38,554 nucleotides of DNA from Nemertoderma westbladi (lineage: Eukaryota; Xenacoelomorpha; Nemertodermatida; Nemertodermatidae): positions 1-38,554 of the forward strand of contig JAUCBJ010008291.1 in assembly GCA_032718475.1 (NCBI GenBank), written 5' to 3'. Shown piece by piece: positions 33,001 through 38,554 of the stretch. Within the stretch, counting starts at the first letter, position 1, and each line of letters starts with the position of its first letter. The position numbers and the translations under genes are program-made. The notes under the pieces were generated by a model. The model had not been told where the DNA came from, made no database searches, and worked only from the letters and a program-made list of their open reading frames with translations.

Positions 33001-33386
33001 GTTAGGGTGTTTACTGAGGCTAGTCTAGTGACTTGCCTCATATTCACCAATGGCTTTGTTGGTCGGGGTGGAACATGAGAGTAGCCTCCAACTCCAGAAT
33101 CCCTCTCCCCATCACAATCTGGCCTCCCTGGTGACCCAGGGTTTGGGCCAGAAAGGTCATCAGGAAAGGGACTCAAAGAATTGTTGGCTGCTCTCTCTCC
33201 AGTAGGGGGTGAGACAGGCAGCCGGTCAGGAGTTAACTGACGCCTGTGAGGCCGATTGTGTCCGGTAATTCCACTGGCCTCTAGTGGCCGGACCTCCGCA
33301 TTGCTAATGTAATCCATAGTGGGGGTTGGGGGGTGCTTTTTTGCCGAGTCAGCTCTCGGGGCAAATACCACACCCTGGTTTGCCAT
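30090..33386 (-). CDS. APE endonuclease-reverse transcriptase polyprotein (RTE-like LINE)
   Basis: This is an uninterrupted frame of about 1098 residues from the first ATG (33386); an upstream in-frame extension to 33407 lacks an ATG. The N-terminal ~120 residues are polar and proline-rich. The APE-type endonuclease follows: QEHRM with the catalytic Glu near 155, GDFNA near 271-275 and SDHR near 360-363. The reverse transcriptase has NRASGVDGVPPEVF, GFRKGRGTMEPIL, FVDFFKAFDSV (motif A Asp near 729), LQGDTLAPFLF and FADD (motif C near 840-843). A C-terminal AVVPVLLYGSPCWALT segment and WRCNF tail end the protein. All catalytic motifs are intact, so it may be active. It nicks target DNA and copies its RNA by target-primed reverse transcription. 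RTE-like assignment rests on motif style and the tail; a neighbouring LINE clade is possible. Confidence 0.93.
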   Translation of the reverse strand: MANQGVVFAPRADSAKKHPPTPTMDYISNAEVRPLEASGITGHNRPHRRQLTPDRLPVSPPTGERAANNSLSPFPDDLSGPNPGSPGRPDCDGERDSGVGGYSHVPPRPTKPLVNMRQVTRLASVNTLTLGSPMRQGELTALADKLSLSAVGVQEHRMQTGQTDEVLIKDMGGGWRLALASADDSGNGGIGLLMNPTAHAALDKIDQISNRIIRCHFSCSGRLAKKFPKVVLIVCYSPTSVAPVEEVENFYHNLQAATDGVDQHAFLTFLGDFNASLHQSPTSPWVYSNSVNRNSVHLQDFISGNGLFSAGTQFKKRTGKLWTHSGPSGHKSQIDHILFRRKYRSSIQDCNAFTLRPFSSDHRLIVAKVRLSLRASRTTKSALPRHDWSSLLQQPSVRSSFTLQLSNRYEALASEAADHCEGYTAFTEAVKLAAAETVPVYPRNRKRAPWTDNKIQKCRNDLHKAQKESRLKQTTAAKNAVKAASRSLNRQYSVNLQELINQQVDAINDADDSRQSSQAWKSINLLTGRKSQPTTKVKAESPADRLNGWKAHFEKLLNNDRVLPNNFIEVKVSESVLPDIPIGDISFAEVKAAAKSIKTNRASGVDGVPPEVFKIPECLKLIYPIIVDMYRTTRIPQEMKTNKLVPVPKKGNLTLYGSFRGISLISIAAKLYNRILLNRIRDPIERLLRGNQNGFRKGRGTMEPILALRRIIEELSKKKDRHLAVIFVDFFKAFDSVSRSRMFSILSLYGIPDEIIAAIRSVYDGSTTFVSTVDGDTEPFEVLWGVLQGDTLAPFLFIIVVDYVLRMSLDHHNDDGVMITPPTGSRSRGNPAKYLTDLDFADDLGVLSESLEGAQRLLSSLEHAASSVGLFINSRKTKIMTVNFESPQQVSDRMSISSKDGMLEHVDDFCYLGSWIRKSGEDLRIRKGKAWAALNRLSRIWKSPRINRKLKVRLFRAAVVPVLLYGSPCWALTAEDTKSLDGTFTRMLRRVHCVKYNAHISNQTLYNIGGVSLVPPSLTLEQNRLRFAGHCFRREDQPVHNLVLWQPHGVNKHGGQPMTFLRRILKDTGLKDADDLANVMGDRELWRCNFVDKPAQHS

Positions 33387-33402
33387 TCCACAGGGTGGGT
33401 GT

Positions 33403-33627
33403 CGCAATGGAGTCAGATATGAGGCCCATCACCCATATCTACTCTGGCGTACATGACCCACCATTGGCTGTTGCAGCTCATCTGCTGGGTCATGCCCTGT
33501 ACCCTTGCTGCCAGGTGCAGGTCGCAGTGAAGTGCCCTCAGAGTGGACATGAGAACACTCTACTCCTGACCAGCCATTGGTAGATCACCATCTGCCTGGT
33601 CAGGCCATATACCCCTGCAGCCAAGTA
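33403..33627 (-). repeat. Two diverged ~112-bp tandem repeats in the RTE 5' leader
   Basis: Blocks such as TGACCCACCATTGGCTG / TGACCAGCCATTGGTAG and GGTCATGCCCTGTACCC / GGTCAGGCCATATACCC recur about 112 bp apart. Similarity is roughly 70% by eye. Tandem 5' monomers are known promoters in some LINEs, so they may form the promoter here; that role is inference. Confidence 0.6.
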
Positions 33628-33754
33628 TATAGGTTCTTAATCGGAATAATCTGAGACTGCTCACTGCTACTGATATATAAAATACTAACGATTATAAGTA
33701 CTGAAACTGAACCACCTGACAGCACTGTACCGGTAATAACAGCATTGCAGCAGT

Positions 33755-34987
33755 ATGGAGTTTGATGCTATTGGGGGCAAAGCCAGTGTGCCGTCACCGT
33801 GCCCACATATTGATAATAATGTGCTGGCGTACGTATGGACAGCGCACATTCGGGGCCTCCATCGTAACTCTATCATTTCTGTTATTGGCCCATGGCCTCA
33901 CTTTAATGACGTTTCGCTTAAAGAAGCAAAACAGTTGCTCCTGGGGAAATTGGATTCTCTAAACGACAGATCGGTAGCCAAACAAGAGTTCTCGAAAAAG
34001 CGTCAAGTAGGTGACTCTTTTCGGCGTAACATAGTTGGAGATATCCTCGATATTTTCGAATTCCCGGGGTTTCAGAAACTGGAACCACAACCTGTGTTTG
34101 TGCCAAGAGACCTTGCCGACATCCCTCCATTTGCCAGCACAGACGCCGACATGCTCTTTCTACTGAATTTGATAAGCAGTCTCCAAGACCGCATTGCGGT
34201 TCTTGAAGATCGTTCGAATAAAAGTACCGGTAGTTACGCAGACGCTCTGCAACTTCCGTCGCAGGAGAGCAAACAGCGAGACACACGTGTTAAGAAAAAG
34301 AAACAAAAGAAACCAAAACCACAAACGGTGGTCGGCGGAGAGACTCCAAAACCAATGGATAAACAGCATATTGTTATCGACTCATCCTCGGATTCCGATG
34401 ACCAAAATACAGGAGAGGATACCGCTACCGGTACCGATTATACACTGATTGGTCGCGGCGGTAAACCCACACGCAAAGATCAACCAGGGCGACCTGGCCC
34501 AAAGAGGAGACCGGTCAGCTTGTACCCGACTACGGAAACGGATGTGTGTACCAGAACGGGAAACCGGGGGAGGAGTCATAGACAGTCGGCTGTCTACGGC
34601 ACCTCTAACAGTACGGGGAACGGCTTCGGGGCAGTGGAACCTAAGAAGAAACTTTTTCTTACAAACTGCGATCCCGGGGTTGCAAAGGAAGCTATAGAAG
34701 CGCATATTAAGAAAGTCACTGGATTTGAAATTACGTGTAACCCGATAGGTGTAGGAGATGGCACGCTTCCCTACTCTTCGTTCGTCATTACCTGCAAACT
34801 CACCGAGGTAGATTCGCTTTTGGACGGTGCAGTCTGGCCGCGTTTCTGTCGAATACGTCCGTTCTATGAATCGCGTAAAGAGAATCGTGGCAGCTTCGTT
34901 GCTGGCTCTGGACCAGGTCCAAATGGCGTTCCACCGTCAGGAGGACAAGCTCAGTCAGCAGACAGCAACGGAGTCAGTGTTGCATAG
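33755..34987 (+). CDS. LINE ORF1 protein (RNA-binding/chaperone-like)
   Basis: This 410-residue frame starts at an ATG with a complete stop-free run. A leucine-rich, possibly coiled segment lies near 135-154 (LLNLISSLQDRIAVLEDRS). It is followed by a lysine-rich block near 178-190 (VKKKKQKKPKP) and an acidic serine/aspartate block near 208-216. A basic, arginine/glycine-rich linker comes next. The C-terminal domain near 298-372 runs KKLFLTNCD to VWPRFCRIRPFYE. The WP-x(3-4)-R-x-F ending resembles the RRM-like C-terminal domain of ORF1 proteins in CR1-like elements. Its expected role is binding element RNA in the ribonucleoprotein. No zinc-knuckle CCHC motif was seen. ORF2 follows on the same strand. 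Confidence 0.8.
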   Translation: MEFDAIGGKASVPSPCPHIDNNVLAYVWTAHIRGLHRNSIISVIGPWPHFNDVSLKEAKQLLLGKLDSLNDRSVAKQEFSKKRQVGDSFRRNIVGDILDIFEFPGFQKLEPQPVFVPRDLADIPPFASTDADMLFLLNLISSLQDRIAVLEDRSNKSTGSYADALQLPSQESKQRDTRVKKKKQKKPKPQTVVGGETPKPMDKQHIVIDSSSDSDDQNTGEDTATGTDYTLIGRGGKPTRKDQPGRPGPKRRPVSLYPTTETDVCTRTGNRGRSHRQSAVYGTSNSTGNGFGAVEPKKKLFLTNCDPGVAKEAIEAHIKKVTGFEITCNPIGVGDGTLPYSSFVITCKLTEVDSLLDGAVWPRFCRIRPFYESRKENRGSFVAGSGPGPNGVPPSGGQAQSADSNGVSVA

Positions 34988-35068
34988 GTATATATTTGAG
35001 TTTTTTTTTTCAATTGATAATTGATATATATATTGTAAATAATAATTGAGTGTTTTTTTTTTTATAAA

Positions 35069-38000
35069 ATGTCTATCAGAATTTATATTTTATTATTTTT
35101 TTTACTGATGCATGTAAATATGAATAATCAAGTAAATGAACACCTGACAATCGCATCATATAATTGTAACTCTGTAAGAACTGCTCACTCACGTCAAGCA
35201 ATTAAGAAACTTTGTGATAGTAGTGCGGATTTAATATTTATTCAGGAGCATATGTTACCAGCCCAAGATCTAGATATGCTATCGAACATAGACCAGAGGT
35301 ATTTTGCTCGTGGTATCTCTAGTGTTGATCTGAGTGACAGACTCCTACATGGTAGACCATACGGTGGTCTAGCGATTTTGTATAGAAAAGAAATTGCAAA
35401 TTCTATTACGTGCATTTCCTACAATGAAGAACGGTTATATGGGATAAAAATATCTCTGCCAAATGATCAAGAAGTATTATTTGTAAATGTTTATTTCCCA
35501 TATAAATGTGCTGAAAACGACGATGAATTTTTAAACTGCCTTGGCAAGTTGGGAGCTATTTTTGACAGCGCGGAAACAAATTTTTGCATTGCTATTGGCG
35601 ATTTTAATGCTGATGTAAATACAGATTACTTTAATTATATTAATTCTTGGTGTATAGACTCTAATTGTACTGTAAGGGATGTAGACCTACTTGGTAATAC
35701 AACTTTTACATTTGTTAGTGCCTCCCATGGTTCTACCTCATGGTTAGACCATGTAGTTTGCACAGAGGCAGCAGCAACACTTATTTCTCATATAGAAGTT
35801 GACTATAACTTGGCTATTTCCGACCATATGCCGCTCCTCACCCATTTCAGTATACCTGGTAACACGGGTGTTCGAGCACAGCACGGCGAGAAAAATAATC
35901 AGAATCACTATCAGAACCCGGTCAGTTGTGATTGGTCTAAAGCGAATGCAGCTGATCGCGTAGCTTATAGTCAACGTCTAGCCAAACGTCTAGATGATTT
36001 ATGTGTGCCTGTAGACTCTGTTAATTGTAGAAATGTAAATTGCTCCTCATTGGAGCATGCAGATGCAATTAATACATATTATTCTGAAATTGTAAAAGCG
36101 ATCCAGGGTGCTTCCAGTGAGTGCCTGCCAAAACGTAAGACGGATAAAACGGCAGAAAAAGGTAGACCTATACCTGGCTGGAATGATGTATTGAAACATA
36201 GATATGAATTTTCACGTTTATGCTTTAGGATCTGGCGCGCTCACGGGTGCCCTAGAACTGGAGTGATTTTCTCAGAATATATGTCATCGAAACTGCATTT
36301 TAAACGTGCAATGAGAGAGTGTAAACGCAATGATAAAAAGTTGCGGGCGGACAAGTTAGCTGACTCTCTTTATAGCGATAAGAGCAATGAGTTTTGGAAA
36401 AATGTCACCAAAGAATGTTGCAATTCGGTGCCTCTATCTAGTAAAGTAGGTGAGGCAGTTGGTGAACCAGATATCGCTAACTATTTTAAGGATAAGTTCA
36501 GTGCTTTATTTAATTCAGTGCATAATGATAAAGATAAATTTCTTGTTGATCGTGCTTTAGGTAACATGTCTTTCGATCTAGAAATGATAGTTAATACGGA
36601 TGAGGTTAATGAAGCTATAAAAAAACTTGCTTCTGGTAAGGCGGCAGGCCCAGACGGCCTTTCCGCCGAACATTATAAATACGCTTCAGGTAATTTGACC
36701 GTACATTTAGCAAATATTTATACGTTTATTAATATTCATGGTTCAATGCCTCCAGAGTGTATAGTTTCTGATTTGATACCGTTAGTTAAAGATAGAAATG
36801 GCGACATCACGGACGGCGATAATTATCGTGGAATTATTCTTTCCACTATATCTAGCAAATTGCTGGAGCATGTGTATTTAGAAAAAATATCAGATTACCT
36901 ATACACAACGGACTCACAATTCGGTTTTAAAAAGGAGTTGGGCACGGAGCTAGCCATATACACTCTAAAGGAAATTATACAATTTTACCTAGATAATGAC
37001 AGCCCTATATATGTGTGCTTTTTAGACTCATCCAAGGCTTTTGACCTCGTAAATCATTATAAACTTTTTAGTAAATTGATTGAACGGAAAGTGCCGTTGT
37101 ATTTAGTTCGTGTTATGGTTTATTGGTATCGTTTTCAGTGTATAAGCGTGAGATGGGGGGGTTTCCATTCCATCCCATTTTTTGTTACTAATGGTACTAA
37201 ACAGGGTGGAATTCTTTCCCCTTTATTTTATAATGTTTATTTATATGATTTAAGCTTAGAATTTGATGCTACCAATGTAGGTTGTCAAATTGGTAATCAT
37301 AGGGCGAACCATTGCATGTATGCGGACGATCTCACGGTGTTATCAAACTCCGCATATGGCATGAATAAGCTATTACGTATATTTGAGGACTATACAAAAT
37401 TACATTCAATCAAGATTAACGTGAAAAAGTCCAAATTAATGTGTTTTGTGCCGAAATCGAATACAACTATTGTAACAACAAAATTTAATATAAATGGTGT
37501 TATGTTAGAACAAGTAGATCAATTTAAGTATCTAGGCCATATTATTCATGCTTCCACAGATGACGGGCATGACATTATCAATCAGTTACATGCACTTTAT
37601 AGACGTGGCAATATGTTAATTAGGAAATTTGGTGTCTGCTCGATTAATGTAAAACGGAAACTATTTTTAGCTTTCTGTTCACAATTCTATTGTAACTCAT
37701 TATGGGCTCGCCGCAATTTTGACGCAAGATTATACAACAAATTTAGAGTGGGTTATAACAATATAGCAAGGAAATTATTTGGGTATAAATATGACTGCAG
37801 TGTATCGCTAATGTTTGGCGAGCTTAACTTGTGCAAATTCATTCACGTACGGTATAACGCAATTCGATCTAATGGTACTAAACAGGGTGGAATTCTTTCC
37901 CCTTTATTTTATAATGTTTATTTATATGATTTAAGCTTAGAATTTGATGCTACCAATGTAGGTTGTCAAATTGGTAATCATAGGGCGAACCATTGCATGT

Positions 38001-38554
38001 ATGCGGACGATCTCACGGTGTTATCAAACTCCGCATATGGCATGAATAAGCTATTACGTATATTTGAGGACTATACAAAATTACATTCAATCAAGATTAA
38101 CGTGAAAAAGTCCAAATTAATGTGTTTTGTGCCGAAATCGAATACAACTATTGTAACAACAAAATTTAATATAAATGGTGTTATGTTAGAACAAGTAGAT
38201 CAATTTAAGTATCTAGGCCATATTATTCATGCTTCCACAGATGACGGGCATGACATTATCAATCAGTTACATGCACTTTATAGACGTGGCAATATGTTAA
38301 TTAGGAAATTTGGTGTCTGCTCGATTAATGTAAAACGGAAACTATTTTTAGCTTTCTGTTCACAATTCTATTGTAACTCATTATGGGCTCGCCGCAATTT
38401 TGACGCAAGATTATACAACAAATTTAGAGTGGGTTATAACAATATAGCAAGGAAATTATTTGGGTATAAATATGACTGCAGTGTATCGCTAATGTTTGGC
38501 GAGCTTAACTTGTGCAAATTCATTCACGTACGGTATAACGCAATTCGATCACTA
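35069..38554 (+). CDS. LINE ORF2: APE endonuclease-reverse transcriptase, partial at window end
   Basis: An ATG at 35069 opens 1162 codons with no stop before the window ends. The first ~20 residues are hydrophobic, so an ATG at 35107 or later is an alternative start. Endonuclease motifs: QEHM (Glu near 60), GRPYGGLAILYRK, GDFNAD near 177-182 and SDHMPL near 251-256. RT motifs: GKAAGPDGLS, FLDSSKAFDLVNH (motif A Asp near 653), GTKQGGILSPLF near 709-720 and MYADDLTVL (YADD near 751-754). QFKYLGHII and a C-terminal region follow. Residues from about 708 are then repeated in full by an exact 227-codon duplication, so a second YADD occurs near 978-981. Without the duplication the protein looks intact. 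The duplication may be real or an assembly error. Confidence 0.88.
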   Translation, partial: MSIRIYILLFFLLMHVNMNNQVNEHLTIASYNCNSVRTAHSRQAIKKLCDSSADLIFIQEHMLPAQDLDMLSNIDQRYFARGISSVDLSDRLLHGRPYGGLAILYRKEIANSITCISYNEERLYGIKISLPNDQEVLFVNVYFPYKCAENDDEFLNCLGKLGAIFDSAETNFCIAIGDFNADVNTDYFNYINSWCIDSNCTVRDVDLLGNTTFTFVSASHGSTSWLDHVVCTEAAATLISHIEVDYNLAISDHMPLLTHFSIPGNTGVRAQHGEKNNQNHYQNPVSCDWSKANAADRVAYSQRLAKRLDDLCVPVDSVNCRNVNCSSLEHADAINTYYSEIVKAIQGASSECLPKRKTDKTAEKGRPIPGWNDVLKHRYEFSRLCFRIWRAHGCPRTGVIFSEYMSSKLHFKRAMRECKRNDKKLRADKLADSLYSDKSNEFWKNVTKECCNSVPLSSKVGEAVGEPDIANYFKDKFSALFNSVHNDKDKFLVDRALGNMSFDLEMIVNTDEVNEAIKKLASGKAAGPDGLSAEHYKYASGNLTVHLANIYTFINIHGSMPPECIVSDLIPLVKDRNGDITDGDNYRGIILSTISSKLLEHVYLEKISDYLYTTDSQFGFKKELGTELAIYTLKEIIQFYLDNDSPIYVCFLDSSKAFDLVNHYKLFSKLIERKVPLYLVRVMVYWYRFQCISVRWGGFHSIPFFVTNGTKQGGILSPLFYNVYLYDLSLEFDATNVGCQIGNHRANHCMYADDLTVLSNSAYGMNKLLRIFEDYTKLHSIKINVKKSKLMCFVPKSNTTIVTTKFNINGVMLEQVDQFKYLGHIIHASTDDGHDIINQLHALYRRGNMLIRKFGVCSINVKRKLFLAFCSQFYCNSLWARRNFDARLYNKFRVGYNNIARKLFGYKYDCSVSLMFGELNLCKFIHVRYNAIRSNGTKQGGILSPLFYNVYLYDLSLEFDATNVGCQIGNHRANHCMYADDLTVLSNSAYGMNKLLRIFEDYTKLHSIKINVKKSKLMCFVPKSNTTIVTTKFNINGVMLEQVDQFKYLGHIIHASTDDGHDIINQLHALYRRGNMLIRKFGVCSINVKRKLFLAFCSQFYCNSLWARRNFDARLYNKFRVGYNNIARKLFGYKYDCSVSLMFGELNLCKFIHVRYNAIRSL
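37189..38550 (+). repeat. Exact 681-bp tandem duplication inside ORF2
   Basis: Copy 1 is 37189-37869 and copy 2 is 37870-38550. No difference was found between them by eye. The unit is 227 codons, so the frame is kept. The junction shares only one base (C), and copy 2 is followed by just four bases before the window ends. Confidence 0.93.

Larger units (their letters stand above)
30041..33640 (-). mobile_element. RTE-like non-LTR retrotransposon, apparently complete coding region
   Basis: The element reads right to left: a 5' leader with two diverged ~112-bp repeats (33403-33627), one long APE-RT frame, a short 3' UTR and a (CTA)n tail at 30041-30059. A single ORF with APE and RT, a very short 3' UTR and a microsatellite 3' end are features of the RTE group. 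The tail abuts the 30-bp minisatellite. No target-site duplication was identified. The 5' boundary near 33640 is approximate because the next LINE starts there in the opposite direction. Confidence 0.85.
33641..38554 (+). mobile_element. CR1/jockey-like non-LTR retrotransposon, 3' end beyond window
   Basis: A short leader precedes ORF1 (33755-34987), then an 81-bp gap with two T runs, then ORF2 from 35069 that is open to the window edge. Two separate ORFs, a basic ORF1 protein and an APE-RT ORF2 are typical of the CR1/jockey/L2 assemblage. The leader start is approximate because it touches the 5' end of the RTE-like element facing the other way. The 3' UTR and tail are outside the window. Confidence 0.85.

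Noticed and set aside
33685-34705. Other frames over LINE ORF1
   Set aside because: They are shadows of the 410-residue ORF1, which has the expected basic and RRM-like regions.

Overview
This window looks like nuclear DNA from an invertebrate animal, probably aquatic. It is AT-rich and carries APE-type non-LTR retrotransposons of two kinds, a decayed reverse-transcriptase element, and a candidate exon with a consensus 5' splice site. No operon-like or prokaryotic gene structure is visible. The species cannot be named from the sequence alone.

About 45% of the window is tandem repeat. Eleven separate arrays have unrelated monomers: 39 bp (977-4843), 28 bp (4986-5274), 42 bp (6009-9381), 38 bp (11172-11917), 52 bp (12261-13516), 27 bp (14886-15168), 44/45 bp (18041-21029), 33 bp (22301-22403), 39 bp (23500-24405), 17 bp (26066-29305) and 30 bp (29628-30042). 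Long open frames inside these arrays follow from stop-free monomers and are not annotated as genes.

Between 9502 and 14308 lies a 4.8-kb composite bounded by two inverted, diverged copies of a ~410-bp sequence. It contains a minus-strand relic of a reverse-transcriptase protein (YADD box, connection region, CCHC zinc region, nuclease-like C-terminus). The 38-bp and 52-bp minisatellites, an AT-rich insert and a MITE-like hairpin interrupt it. The relic can be read into the arrays from both sides, so the 52-bp array clearly grew from the element's own coding sequence.

The 44/45-bp array starts at the predicted 3' end of a minus-strand exon (21003-21461). Its monomer is the last 27 nt of that exon plus the first 17 nt of the intron, so the intron opens with roughly 65 tandem copies of a near-perfect 5' splice site. 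This is the most unusual object in the window.

The right end (30041-38554) holds two apparently young LINEs, head to head: a minus-strand RTE-like element with a complete APE-RT frame and a trinucleotide tail, and a plus-strand CR1/jockey-like element with ORF1 and an open ORF2 that runs off the window. ORF2 contains an exact in-frame 681-bp tandem duplication ending 4 bp before the window edge. A 5'-truncated RTE copy with a 19-bp target-site duplication lies at 16515-17034.

Other regulatory-looking sequence includes four copies of the palindrome GTTCTAGAAC (heat-shock-element-like) at 5435-5619, just upstream of a small ORF broken by one TGA.
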